NCBI RefSeq assembly: GCF_007922615.2
Contig: NZ_CP042301.2
Location: 4,014,001-4,078,000, forward strand
Reading direction: 5' to 3'
DNA length: 64,000 nt
Source of the DNA: Nitratireductor mangrovi
Lineage (GTDB): Bacteria > Pseudomonadota > Alphaproteobacteria > Rhizobiales > Rhizobiaceae
Every line of letters starts with the position of its first letter. Position 1 is the first letter of the stretch. This document shows positions 7,700-17,113 of the stretch, in pieces. A program made the translations under genes and the position numbers. The notes under the pieces are model-generated. The model saw only the letters and a program-made list of their open reading frames with translations. It did no database searches and was not told the origin of the DNA.

Positions 7700-8476
7700 T
7701 CAGCCCGGGAAGCGCACCTTCACCTGATCGGGACGGCTTTCGCCTGTCACCCTGGACGAGAACGCATGCAGCGATGCGACCCGGAACACTGCCGGGCCGG
7801 GACCAAACCACATCTCGACGAGAGAAGGATCGGACGGATCCTCTGCCACGTAGCTGTCGACATGGCCATTGATGTGGAAAAGGCGCACCTGACGTCCATG
7901 TCGCTCGACAATCCCGAATTCCAGCCAGCGGTTGCGAAAAAATCCCGGGATACGAAACGCGAAATGGCAAATCTGCGGGCGCTCGGAAAAGACGGGACCG
8001 CAACCCGCGATCTCGACCGTTGCATAGTAGTTCCTCTTCGAGCTTGCCTCATGTTCGAAGTCTTGCTCGATCCAATCCCGCCCGTACCATTGACGCGCGA
8101 ACGCGGCCGGAGGCCAGCTTTTCTGACGGCCGAAGAAGTCCTTCAGAAAGGACAGGGCCGGATTGTGCCAATGCTCGAGCTGAAAGGAACTGAGAAGGTG
8201 CTCGATCGCCCTGTCCATGTCTCCGTCGCGCGCGGTGAGCAGCGCAAGCGGATCGACATCCAGCACGGCGCACAATCGCATGAACGACTTCTTGCGCGGC
8301 AGTTGCCCCTGTATCCAGCGATAGACAGTTGCATTGTCGGGGCTCGGGGGTGGCTCTTCCTTTGCCGCCCCGCCAGGCACGCGGTCCCACAAGGCAGCAA
8401 GATCATTGCCGCCGGAGCGCCGCTGCGCTTCGAGCAGGTCTTTGAGAAGTTCGCCTTTGAGACCGACGACACCCAC
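7700..8476 (-). CDS. HTH domain protein, probable island regulator (258 aa)
   Basis: The 258-aa protein contains a helix-turn-helix-like segment around residues 45-80 (NATVYRWIQGQLPRKKSFMR, followed by a VLDVDPLALL helix that resembles XRE proteins). The C-terminal half (about 100-258) is beta-rich with many aromatic residues and no recognised domain. The likely start is GTG 8476, preceded by a GCGGGGG stretch. The gene heads the leftward accessory transcript and is divergent from the RTX-lipase gene across 187 bases, so it may regulate either. The assignment as a regulator rests on the HTH pattern only. Confidence 0.6.
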   Translation of the reverse strand: MGVVGLKGELLKDLLEAQRRSGGNDLAALWDRVPGGAAKEEPPPSPDNATVYRWIQGQLPRKKSFMRLCAVLDVDPLALLTARDGDMDRAIEHLLSSFQLEHWHNPALSFLKDFFGRQKSWPPAAFARQWYGRDWIEQDFEHEASSKRNYYATVEIAGCGPVFSERPQICHFAFRIPGFFRNRWLEFGIVERHGRQVRLFHINGHVDSYVAEDPSDPSLVEMWFGPGPAVFRVASLHAFSSRVTGESRPDQVKVRFPG

Positions 8477-8663
8477 GCAATGCCCCCGCCGTTCGCATTT
8501 GGATTGCAGGTTATGCGATAGACTCGCGGGCGGCCAGTGCTACAATTCAGAATAGAAACGCAGTTCAGGCATACACTAGATCGTGCTTGCCGCGAGGCTG
8601 TCTTGACCATTGGGTTCAAAGAAGTCGCGGAGCATGTGCGCCTCCTTGGTGCGGGAGTGGAAC

Positions 8664-11600
8664 ATGTCGATCAAGGCTTCACAACTTCCGGTTTTTGCCC
8701 GGCTCGCCTCGCTGGCCTACTACAATGACAACGATCTGCGCAATGAGCTGGCGACTTCAGATTGGAGGGCCCTCACTTTTGAGGACTTGAAGCCAACGAA
8801 TGGCGCTCGCTACTCCCTCAATCAATCCTGGATCGGCGACGGCGGACGCTACCAGAACGAAAACGCAGCGGGGTTTGCCGCAGTAGTAGACGATACTTTA
8901 GCCATCTCGTTTTCCGGATCACAGTTCGAAATATTGAGAGCAGCGACCAGCTTTATATATAGATCAGACGGCCCTATTTACAAACTGTTAGAAGACTATT
9001 TTGATGCAGTTACTCAGCATGACCACTTTCAACTGCTTACACCTTTGATAGATGGCGCTCTGAGCTATGCAAAAAGCATTGGCATAAACAAAGTATTAAT
9101 AAGCGGCCATAGTCTTGGTGGATCTATGGCAGAGAGGTTTGCCGCAAAAGCAGAAAACGACCCCCTTTACTCACAATTTGAATATAGAATAGTGACATTT
9201 GGCTCCCCGGGATCAAATCTAATAAATGGCACAAAGACGGAGAGAGAAGTTGTTAACATAAGCCACACGGAAGACATAGTTTCAAACGGAATAATACCAA
9301 AAATTGTTTCGGGTGACCGGCACTCGGGTAGGGTTGTTGATATAGAGATACCCGGATTCCATCTGGTGGTCGACGAACATCGAATGTTTGGAGGAGATGT
9401 TCCATACAAAAGATCAATCACATCCATATCAGAGTCTTTGCTGAGGAATGTATTTGAGGACGACTGGATTGATCGAAGCATTACGATTGGCGACGATCTC
9501 AATCGAGAATTCTTCTCGGACGGGGCACAAAACGAGCTTTTCATTGGTGGACCGGGAGCAGAGAAATTTTTCTCAAGCTCCTCGGTGAATACCGACGATT
9601 TTCTCGATGGCGGCGGAGGTAACGATATCCTCTCAGGGCGAGGTGGAAATGACTTCCTCGCTGGCGGCGACGGAAGTGATACGCTTCATGGCGGCGCCGG
9701 TTTTGACCGCGCTGTCTTCGAACATGGCGTGGAATACTATCAGCTGGTCGGCGCTGCGAACCCGTTGGATTTCCGCCTTGAGGCGACGAGATTTGATCAG
9801 GGTATCGACCGACTGGTCCAGATCGAATCTCTCATATTTGATGGCTTTGAGATCGGGGTGACGGATTTTCTTGAACGATTCGAGGATGACCCGCCGCCTA
9901 CGCATGATCCGCTGCCTGAGGCCGACCCGTCTCCGCCCGGCCTGCCGCCGCCCGGCTCGGCGGAACCCCTGTTGTTTGTGAACGCTCCGCAAAGTGTGGT
10001 GGAGGGGAATTCCGGCACCCGAACGGCCTACTTCGAGGTCAATCTTTCCCACGCGGCTGAAAGCCCCGTGTCGTTCATCTACTCGGCCCTCGGCGGAACG
10101 AAATATGGCGAGGCGACAACCAATGTCGACCTGGAATTCAATGCGACCACCTTCGTCCTGCCCGCAGGCGCGTTGACGGCCCGCGTACCGGTGGTCATCC
10201 TGGGCGACCGGGACATCGAACCGGATGAAACCTACTCGATTATTGTTTCCAACCTGAGCGGTGCCGAACTGGCCTCCGGCGATCTGATCGCAATCAGGAA
10301 AGGCGTCATCCGCAACGATGACGGTGAGAGCGATCCTACCCCCGATCCGGAACCGGAGACGATGCCGCCGGGGCCGGTGTTTCTGGAACTTCGTGAGACG
10401 TCGATCAGCCAGGTTGAAGGGCCGGAAGGTACGGAAACCGTCTACGAATTTTCGCTGCACCGCTCGGGCGACCTGAGCGTGACCACCAAGGCGCGTTTTG
10501 AGGTAGAGGGTTATGGCGCGGCCGCGGCCGATCCGGACGATTTTGTGGGAGGCGGCTATCCTTCGCTAAATGTCACCTTCGGCCCGGGCGATACCAGGGA
10601 GCACTTCCACGTTCGTGTCAGGGGAGACGGAGAAAGCGAGCCCCACGAATATTTCCGCGTAACGGCTGAAGCCCGGTCCCCGGGCGTCAAAGTTCTCGAT
10701 GATACCGCCTACGCTAGCATAATCAACGATGATGGGAACACGCCAGCTTCGCCTGCGGGGGATGTCTACGTATCGATCAGGGCGCTGGATACAGAATTGC
10801 CGGAAGGGACGAATGTAGACGGCGATGGTTCGCCCGATGGAACGACAAACTTTCGCTTCGAGCTGACACGCGCTGGGGACCTTGATCAGGAGAGCGGTGT
10901 TCGTGTTGGTATACGTACGCTCGGAACCACCCCGCAAAGCCTGAATGATGATACTACATGGGGGTTGGGCAGCCGTACGTTCACGTTTGGTATTGGTGAG
11001 GATCGCATTGTTTTTGATGTGCCCGTCCGCACCGATGCCGACAATGAACCGGACGAACCGCTCGTTCTCGGCGTTCGTGCGCATCCCGACTATGACAACG
11101 TTCTCATTGCAGACGGGCAGGCGACGGCCACGATCTTGAATGACGATGGCCCCAATCCGCCCCTTGTCACGGTCATGCCGACTCTCGCTTACGAAACCGA
11201 CGCCAACCAGACGGCTATCCTTAAGGTCGAGCTCAGTCACGCCCTTTCCGAGGCGGTATCACTGGACTACGAGGCCTACGTTCGAGGCTCGAACGGGTTC
11301 CCGTCAACCGTGGGCGACGACTTCGTGCCGGTCGCCGGAACTCTCACGATTGCCGCCGGACAGACCTCCGGTGAGATTGCTGTTACATTGCATGGCGACG
11401 ACATCGCCGAGCGACTTGAAGTCGTCGACGTCAGGTTGTCAAACCTCGTCAACGGCTATTTCGGCCGGTCGATCGACGACTGGGACACTGGAATCGTAAT
11501 CGTCGACGACGATTCCGCGGATCCTTTTCCGACCAATGCCGAAGAAATGGCCAACAAGGCCATCGACCTAGGCACCATCGATCCTTATTCGATGCAGCGA

Positions 11601-14600
11601 CTTCATCTGCAGTTTGGCCCGGGGGAAACAAGCCAAATCTACCGAATCCAGCTTGACGAACCGCTCACCCTCGTTTCCTTCGGCGAGTGGCCGCAGTTTA
11701 TCTTTGACGGAGCCGGCGAACTGGTTTTCGCTGACGTGCCAGGGTTCGACGGCATTGAAGTAAATGACATTGCCAACGCCCTGGCCGAGGGCGCCGCCCT
11801 CCAGCCGGGCGAGTATTTTCTCCTCTTGGAGCAGGAAGAATCGGTACCCGACGGCCCCAACACTTTCAGCCTCATCGGGTCTCCGCTGGTAAGCGACGAA
11901 CCCCTCATCTGGATCGACCCGAACAATGTCACTTCCGGTGGGATAGAATTGCCGGAAGGAACCGGGAAGGAGGGCCTGATCGGCGGCGCGTACTCGGTGC
12001 GGCTGTCACATGCTGTCGATCATGATGTGACATTCGATTTTTTTCTGCGGCCTCTTTCGGCAGAAGCAGACGTCGACTACCGGCAGCAAGCCTTCACCGC
12101 GACAATAACGTCAGGGAATATACTTTCTGATCCAGAATTTATATTTTTGATTGATGACAATAAATATGAAGGTACGGAAGAATTTTTGGCCGTGATTACG
12201 AACGTGTCAGGTGCGGTTCTGCCCAACGGCGCACCCGAGCACGTTGTCAAATACACGTTGCTCGATAACGATCCGAATCCGAATCCCGAATTTGAGGTTC
12301 GGGCGCATCATGCGGAACGGGCTGAGTCGAACAGCGGAGTTGCCCAGTTCGTATTTGAGGTATTCCGGCCCGAGGCCTTTGCTGGTGAGGCCGCAAGTGT
12401 GGAATGGTTCAGCTTTGGCGAAGGGATCGATCCGGCCAACGTGCGAGATTTCGTCGGGCCCAACTTCCCATCCGGCCTGATCAGTTTCGCGGTAGGCGAG
12501 ACGTCCAAGCTGCTTCAGGTGGAAGTCTCCGCGGACACTGTCCCTGAGGCTGATGAAACGTTCACCGTTATGCTTCGCAATCCGAGCGCTGGGTTTGAAC
12601 TCGGCAAGGCTCAGGCTTCGGGCGTCATCAGAAACGACGACGGCGTCATGCCCGAGCGTGATCCGCAAAGCGGCACCAGCTACGTCCTTGGGCCGGACGA
12701 GAGCACCTTCCTCCTGTCAGGCGGCGCTTCGGTAGACATTGTCGGCAATGAACTGGCGAACGTCCTGTCGGCCAACAACGCGGCCAACCACGTTGACGGA
12801 CGCGGCGGCAACGACAAGATTTTCGGCTATGCGGGCGACGATGTTCTGGATGGCGGCCGCGGCGACGATCATCTTTTTGGCGGCGACGGTGATGACATTT
12901 TTTTTGTCGACAGCCGTTTCGATCTGGTTTCCGAGGATATCGGACAGGGGTTTGATCGTGTATTCGCGCTGGTCGACTACCGTCTGGCCGCCCCCTCGGA
13001 GATCGAAGTTCTGGCCGCCGCAAACTCGGGAGCTTCCACAGGCGTAAGTTTGATCGGAAACGAATTCGCCCAGGTGATCATCGGCGATGCCGGCAACAAC
13101 GTGATCGCCGGCCTGGCGGGTGCCGACGAGATCAATGGCATGGGCGGCATCGACACGGCCGACTACTCGGCCTCGACGCAGCGCATCAATGTGAACCTGT
13201 CGAACGGCACCGGGCTGGGCGGCGACGCGCATGGCGATACGCTTTCGGGTATCGAGAACCTGATCGGCACCAACGCGTCGCTGGGCGACTTTCTCACCGG
13301 CGATGGTGGCAACAACATCATTGCCGGGCTTGCGGGTGCCGACCAGATCAATGGCATGGGGGGTGTCGACACGGCCGACTACTCTGCGTCGACGGGCCGC
13401 ATCAACGTGAACCTCTCGAACGGCACTGCCCTGGGCGGTGACGCGCATGGCGACACGCTGTCGGGCATCGAGAACCTGATTGGCACCAATTCGTCATTGA
13501 GCGACTTCCTGACTGGAGATGGTGGCGCCAACCACATCCAGGGACTGGCGGGCAACGACTTCCTGGCTGGCCTTGCAGGGGCTGACGTTCTGATCGGCGG
13601 CACCGGCATCGACACGGCGGACTATTCGGCCTCGGCAAACCGGATCAACGTCAACCTTTCGACTGGCACGGCGCTGGGCGGTGATGCGCATGGCGACACG
13701 CTATCCGGGATCGAGAACCTGATCGGTACCAACTCGTCGCTGACCGACTTCCTGACCGGCGACGCGTTCGCCAACACGATCGCCGGCCTGGCGGGTGCCG
13801 ACGAGATCAATGGCATGGGCGGCATCGACACGGCCGACTACTCGGCCTCGACGCAGCGCATCAATGTGAACCTGTCGAACGGCACCGGGCTGGGCGGCGA
13901 CGCGCATGGCGATACGCTATCCGGGATCGAGAACCTGATCGGCACCAACGCGTCGCTGGGCGACTTTCTCACCGGCGATGGTGGCAACAACATCATTGCC
14001 GGGCTTGCGGGTGCCGACCAGATCAATGGCATGGGGGGTGTCGACACGGCCGACTACTCTGCGTCGACGGGCCGCATCAACGTGAACCTCTCGAACGGCA
14101 CTGCCCTGGGCGGTGACGCGCATGGCGACACGCTGTCGGGCATCGAGAACCTGATTGGCACCAATTCGTCATTGAGCGACTTCCTGACTGGAGATGGTGG
14201 CAACAACGTCATTGCCGGGCTGGCCGGCGCCGACCAGATCAACGGCATGGGCGGCGTTGACACGGCCGACTACTCTGCGTCGACGGGCCGCATCAACGTG
14301 AACCTCTCGAACGGCACTGCCCTGGGCGGTGACGCGCATGGCGACACGCTGTCGGGCATCGAAAACCTGATCGGGACCAACTCGGTGTTGACTGATTTTC
14401 TGACCGGCGATGGCGGCGCCAATCATATCCAGGGGCTGGCGGGTGATGATCTGCTCGCCGGGCTTGGCGGGGCCGACGTTCTGATCGGCGGTAGCGGCGT
14501 CGATACGGCGGACTATTCCGCCTCGACGGGCCGAATAAACGTGAACCTGTCGACCGGCGCGGGATTGGGTGGCGACGCTCATGGCGACACGCTGTCGGGC

Positions 14601-15536
14601 ATCGAGAACCTGATCGGCACCAATGTCGCGCTGACCGATTTTCTCACTGGTGACGGTGGCGCCAACCGGATCGAGGGTCTTGCCGGCAACGACATCCTGA
14701 CAGGGCTCGGCGGGGCCGATGTCCTTGTTGGCGGAACCGGCCTCGACACGGCGGACTACTCGGCCTCGACGCAGCGGATCAACGTGAACCTCTCGAACGG
14801 CACCGGGCTGGGCGGTGACGCGCATGGCGACATACTGTCCGGCATCGAAAACCTGATCGGGACCAACTCGGTGTTGACTGATTTTCTGACCGGCGATGGT
14901 GGCGCCAATCATATCCAGGGGCTGGCGGGTAATGATCTGCTCGCCGGGCTTGGCGGGGCCGACGTTCTGATCGGCGGTAGCGGCGTCGATACGGCGGACT
15001 ATTCCGCCTCGACGGGCCGAATAAACGTGAACCTGTCGACCGGCGCGGGATTGGGTGGCGACGCTCATGGCGACACGCTGTCGGGCATCGAGAACCTGAT
15101 CGGCACCAACGTTGCGCTGACCGACTTCCTGACCGGTAACGCGGGCGCCAACCGGATCGAGGGTCTTGCCGGCGACGACGAGATCAACGGCAAGGAGGGG
15201 GCCGACATATTTGTGGGCGGAGGCGGTGACGACCTCTTCATCTTCGACACCGCGCTCGGCGCCGGCAATATCGATGCGATCCTCGATTTCGTGGTCGCGG
15301 ACGACATGATCCGCCTCGCTTCAAGCATCTTTACCGGATTGAGCGCCGGGGGCTTGACCGCCGCAGCGTTTCGCGTTGGCGCGGCCGCGGCCGATGCCGA
15401 CGACCGCATCATCTACAATGCCGGCACCGGGAGCCTGTTCTTCGACGTCGACGGCAATGGCGCGCAGGGGCAGGTCCAGTTCGCATCGCTCTCGACCGGC
15501 CTCGCCCTCACCAACGACAACTTCCTCGTCGCCTGA
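8664..15536 (+). CDS. Giant lipase/Calx-beta/RTX protein, probable type I secretion substrate
   Basis: From ATG 8664 (GGGAGTGG ribosome-binding site) the protein has 2290 residues. Residues about 1-280 form a class 3 lipase-like alpha/beta hydrolase with the nucleophile motif GHSLGG (Ser about 150) and plausible Asp (HTEDIV) and His (GFHLVVDEH). A first RTX block of GGxGxD nonapeptides follows. About six Calx-beta-like domains, each ending in a D/N-D-D/N-G-type strand, fill residues about 450-1350. A second RTX block leads to nine tandem DTADYSAS repeats, and the C-terminus (IDAILDFV...NDNFLVA) resembles a type I secretion signal. There is no N-terminal signal peptide and no exporter gene is nearby. 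Calcium-dependent surface adhesion with lipolysis is inferred. Confidence 0.85.
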   Translation: MSIKASQLPVFARLASLAYYNDNDLRNELATSDWRALTFEDLKPTNGARYSLNQSWIGDGGRYQNENAAGFAAVVDDTLAISFSGSQFEILRAATSFIYRSDGPIYKLLEDYFDAVTQHDHFQLLTPLIDGALSYAKSIGINKVLISGHSLGGSMAERFAAKAENDPLYSQFEYRIVTFGSPGSNLINGTKTEREVVNISHTEDIVSNGIIPKIVSGDRHSGRVVDIEIPGFHLVVDEHRMFGGDVPYKRSITSISESLLRNVFEDDWIDRSITIGDDLNREFFSDGAQNELFIGGPGAEKFFSSSSVNTDDFLDGGGGNDILSGRGGNDFLAGGDGSDTLHGGAGFDRAVFEHGVEYYQLVGAANPLDFRLEATRFDQGIDRLVQIESLIFDGFEIGVTDFLERFEDDPPPTHDPLPEADPSPPGLPPPGSAEPLLFVNAPQSVVEGNSGTRTAYFEVNLSHAAESPVSFIYSALGGTKYGEATTNVDLEFNATTFVLPAGALTARVPVVILGDRDIEPDETYSIIVSNLSGAELASGDLIAIRKGVIRNDDGESDPTPDPEPETMPPGPVFLELRETSISQVEGPEGTETVYEFSLHRSGDLSVTTKARFEVEGYGAAAADPDDFVGGGYPSLNVTFGPGDTREHFHVRVRGDGESEPHEYFRVTAEARSPGVKVLDDTAYASIINDDGNTPASPAGDVYVSIRALDTELPEGTNVDGDGSPDGTTNFRFELTRAGDLDQESGVRVGIRTLGTTPQSLNDDTTWGLGSRTFTFGIGEDRIVFDVPVRTDADNEPDEPLVLGVRAHPDYDNVLIADGQATATILNDDGPNPPLVTVMPTLAYETDANQTAILKVELSHALSEAVSLDYEAYVRGSNGFPSTVGDDFVPVAGTLTIAAGQTSGEIAVTLHGDDIAERLEVVDVRLSNLVNGYFGRSIDDWDTGIVIVDDDSADPFPTNAEEMANKAIDLGTIDPYSMQRLHLQFGPGETSQIYRIQLDEPLTLVSFGEWPQFIFDGAGELVFADVPGFDGIEVNDIANALAEGAALQPGEYFLLLEQEESVPDGPNTFSLIGSPLVSDEPLIWIDPNNVTSGGIELPEGTGKEGLIGGAYSVRLSHAVDHDVTFDFFLRPLSAEADVDYRQQAFTATITSGNILSDPEFIFLIDDNKYEGTEEFLAVITNVSGAVLPNGAPEHVVKYTLLDNDPNPNPEFEVRAHHAERAESNSGVAQFVFEVFRPEAFAGEAASVEWFSFGEGIDPANVRDFVGPNFPSGLISFAVGETSKLLQVEVSADTVPEADETFTVMLRNPSAGFELGKAQASGVIRNDDGVMPERDPQSGTSYVLGPDESTFLLSGGASVDIVGNELANVLSANNAANHVDGRGGNDKIFGYAGDDVLDGGRGDDHLFGGDGDDIFFVDSRFDLVSEDIGQGFDRVFALVDYRLAAPSEIEVLAAANSGASTGVSLIGNEFAQVIIGDAGNNVIAGLAGADEINGMGGIDTADYSASTQRINVNLSNGTGLGGDAHGDTLSGIENLIGTNASLGDFLTGDGGNNIIAGLAGADQINGMGGVDTADYSASTGRINVNLSNGTALGGDAHGDTLSGIENLIGTNSSLSDFLTGDGGANHIQGLAGNDFLAGLAGADVLIGGTGIDTADYSASANRINVNLSTGTALGGDAHGDTLSGIENLIGTNSSLTDFLTGDAFANTIAGLAGADEINGMGGIDTADYSASTQRINVNLSNGTGLGGDAHGDTLSGIENLIGTNASLGDFLTGDGGNNIIAGLAGADQINGMGGVDTADYSASTGRINVNLSNGTALGGDAHGDTLSGIENLIGTNSSLSDFLTGDGGNNVIAGLAGADQINGMGGVDTADYSASTGRINVNLSNGTALGGDAHGDTLSGIENLIGTNSVLTDFLTGDGGANHIQGLAGDDLLAGLGGADVLIGGSGVDTADYSASTGRINVNLSTGAGLGGDAHGDTLSGIENLIGTNVALTDFLTGDGGANRIEGLAGNDILTGLGGADVLVGGTGLDTADYSASTQRINVNLSNGTGLGGDAHGDILSGIENLIGTNSVLTDFLTGDGGANHIQGLAGNDLLAGLGGADVLIGGSGVDTADYSASTGRINVNLSTGAGLGGDAHGDTLSGIENLIGTNVALTDFLTGNAGANRIEGLAGDDEINGKEGADIFVGGGGDDLFIFDTALGAGNIDAILDFVVADDMIRLASSIFTGLSAGGLTAAAFRVGAAAADADDRIIYNAGTGSLFFDVDGNGAQGQVQFASLSTGLALTNDNFLVA
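13104..15150 (+). repeat. Nine in-frame tandem repeats in the RTX protein gene
   Basis: Nine units of 72 or 81 codons, each carrying a DTADYSAS segment, an R-I-N-V-N-L-S strand, GGDAHGDTLSGIENLIG and an L-T-G-D/N turn. Higher-order copying is visible: 13104-13526 and 13779-14201 are 423-base copies offset by 675 bases and differ at only a few bases near the TLSGIE codons. A second pair, around 14376-14660 and 14862-15146, is offset by 486 bases with very few differences. Such identity invites recombination that would lengthen or shorten the protein in frame. Confidence 0.9.
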
Positions 15537-15546
15537 GGTAAAGGCA

Positions 15547-16758
15547 TTAGGACTTACCGGCGTCGATCACTCGACCACGAGAGTTGCTGAGGATGGCCGC
15601 CCCCCACCATTCGGCCATCTTCACCCGTTCTTCCCAGTAGCGGGCGCGGTGGTAGGCGCGACGGACCTCGTCGGCGCCGACATGTCCCAATTCCGCTTCA
15701 ATCGCATCTGGTGACCACATTCCGCTTTCGTTCAGTAGGGTAGATGCCGTCGCTCGGAACCCATGCGATGTCGCCTCGGTCTGCGAGAAGCCCATGCGCC
15801 TAAGAGCAGCGTTCATGGTGTTTTCGCTTAGCGGTCGCTCGGGGGACTGTATTGACGGGAAGGCCAGTCGGCGCGTGCCAGTATGCTCTTTGAGACCGCG
15901 CAGCACTTCGAGCGCAGGCGCCGGGAGAGGTTTACAGTGCGGGCGACGCATTTTGCTGCGCGACTCGGGGATGGTCCAGGTAGCGTCGTTGAGGTCGAAT
16001 TCTTTCCATTCAGCCTGTCTCAATTCACCGGGGCGTGGGTATAGCAGCGCCATGAGCTTGAGGGCGGCGCGTGTCTCTACGGTTCCTTCGTAACACCAGA
16101 TCGCTCGAAGCAATCCGGCGAAGTTCGGCCAGTCCGTGAGAGCTGCCCTGTTCGTCACCTTGGGCGCGACCAGGGCGCCCCGTAGTCCGAATGTGGGATC
16201 GTTGGTCGCCTTCGAAATCGCGATAGCGTAGCGGAAGACTTGGCTTACGACAGCTCGGAGGCGGCGCGCCGTCTCGTAGTTCCCGAGAGCTTCAACCCTG
16301 CGCAATGGAGCCAGTACGTCGGCTGCCGATATGTCGGAGATGGGTTGCCGTCCAATGTCAGCGGCAGCGAGGCCGATAAGCCAGCGCTTTTTCTTCAAAG
16401 TTGCATCGGCCTTTCCCTCGCGCTCGACTTTGCCCAGGAACTCGTCTGCGACCGCCTGAAAGGTGTCTTCGACGGCCGCCCGTCTCGCTGCCTTTTCGGC
16501 TTTGGCATGAGAGGACGGGTCGATCCCCGACGCCAGCAATCGCTTTGCATTGTCCCGCCTTGTGCGAGCATCCGCCAGCGAAACGGCAGGATAGCTGCCG
16601 AAGGCAAGAAGCTTCTGTTTGCCGTCGTACCGATAGGCCAGCCGCCACAGCTTTGAACCGCTCGGCGTCACTTGTACGAAGAGACCGCCACCGTCGCTGA
16701 TTTTCCGTGTCGTTGAAGAGGGTTTCAGTGATCGCAACTGGACGTCTGAAAGAGCCAT
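15547..16758 (-). CDS. P4-type tyrosine integrase of the tRNA-Leu island
   Basis: The 403-aa integrase has the N-terminal arm-DNA-binding domain of the DUF4102 family (residues about 1-85, with DGGGLFVQVTPSGSKLWRL and a G-x-Y-P-x-x-S-L-A-D-A-R turn), a central SAM-like domain (about 95-180), and a catalytic domain. Visible catalytic residues are Arg in YPRPGELR, His/Arg in HGFRAT, His in LGHVG and Tyr in RRAYHRARY. It lies with its 5' end toward the tRNA-Leu 3' end, as expected for an island integrase, and is convergent with the RTX gene (10-base gap). The ATG at 16758 has no clear ribosome-binding site but sits inside a repeat array that may be its own operator or arm site. Confidence 0.93.
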   Translation of the reverse strand: MALSDVQLRSLKPSSTTRKISDGGGLFVQVTPSGSKLWRLAYRYDGKQKLLAFGSYPAVSLADARTRRDNAKRLLASGIDPSSHAKAEKAARRAAVEDTFQAVADEFLGKVEREGKADATLKKKRWLIGLAAADIGRQPISDISAADVLAPLRRVEALGNYETARRLRAVVSQVFRYAIAISKATNDPTFGLRGALVAPKVTNRAALTDWPNFAGLLRAIWCYEGTVETRAALKLMALLYPRPGELRQAEWKEFDLNDATWTIPESRSKMRRPHCKPLPAPALEVLRGLKEHTGTRRLAFPSIQSPERPLSENTMNAALRRMGFSQTEATSHGFRATASTLLNESGMWSPDAIEAELGHVGADEVRRAYHRARYWEERVKMAEWWGAAILSNSRGRVIDAGKS

Positions 16759-16759
16759 T

Positions 16760-16839
16760 GTTGGTATCCTAGGTCAGTGCCGACTATCTTCGTCAGCTGT
16801 GTACCAACAAAGATACCAACATTCCTTCGGGATACCAAC
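16760..16839. repeat. GTTGGTATC repeat cluster between integrase and tRNA-Leu
   Basis: GTTGGTATCC occurs on the plus strand at 16760-16769. Its inverse occurs as GATACCAAC at 16812-16820 and 16831-16839, with a partial copy GTACCAAC at 16801-16808. The cluster fills the space between the integrase start and the tRNA 3' end. Repeats of this kind are typical of integrase arm-type binding sites next to an attachment site and could also repress the integrase promoter. The binding role is inferred. Confidence 0.55.
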
Positions 16840-16877
16840 GGCCAGCGCTGGACCGCCCCGGACTAGCCGGCAACAAA

Positions 16878-16897
16878 AAGCCCGGCTAGCCGGGCTT
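16878..16897 (-). terminator. Rho-independent terminator of the tRNA-Leu transcript
   Basis: A 20-base perfect palindrome (AAGCCCGG and its inverse around CTAG) is followed on the minus strand by a run of T. It lies about 45 bases downstream of tRNA-Leu in the direction of transcription. The structure and position fit an intrinsic terminator. Confidence 0.75.
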
Positions 16898-16943
16898 CTG
16901 ATGCTGTTTCTGGGTCTTATTCGGACTGCGTGAAACAGCGATT

Positions 16944-17028
16944 TGGTGCCCAGGAGAGGACTCGAACCTCCACGCCTTGCGGCACACGGACCTGAACCGT
17001 GCGCGTCTACCAATTCCGCCACCTGGGC
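16944..17028 (-). tRNA. tRNA-Leu (anticodon CAG)
   Basis: An 85-base class II tRNA on the minus strand. The acceptor stem pairs GCCCAGG (17028-17022) with CCTGGGC, followed by an encoded CCA end at 16946-16944. The D arm reads TGGCGGAATTGGTAGACGC, the anticodon loop TTCAGGT sits in a five-base-pair stem (CACGG/CCGTG), and the T arm contains GGTTCGAGTCC. The variable arm is long, as in all tRNA-Leu. Its 3' half is the presumed attachment site of the island to the left. Confidence 0.97.
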
Positions 17029-17113
17029 AGGTGCGCCGCCCCGTTTATGCGGGCGGCATGGCCGTGTCAATCGGCTTTTGCCGGCCTGTGGCCGGCAATG
17101 ACGGCAGGCCGGA

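Larger units (their letters stand above)
1..16943. mobile_element. Genomic island (right part) integrated at tRNA-Leu
   Basis: The right edge is set by the 3' end of tRNA-Leu(CAG), with a P4-type integrase directly beside it, the usual arrangement for islands that use a tRNA 3' end as attachment site. Everything to the left is accessory in character: a type I restriction-modification operon, a second recombinase with AlpA-like and HTH partners, and a huge repetitive RTX protein whose 5' part is visibly more AT-rich than the core genes. Right of the tRNA the genes are housekeeping (gpmA, dapB, glk). The left end and the second copy of the tRNA 3' end are not in the window. The extent is inferred; the right boundary is well supported. 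Confidence 0.65.

Noticed and set aside
13104..15150. Regular repeats considered as a CRISPR array
   Set aside because: Units are over 200 bases, in frame, without spacers, and encode an RTX-type protein repeat.
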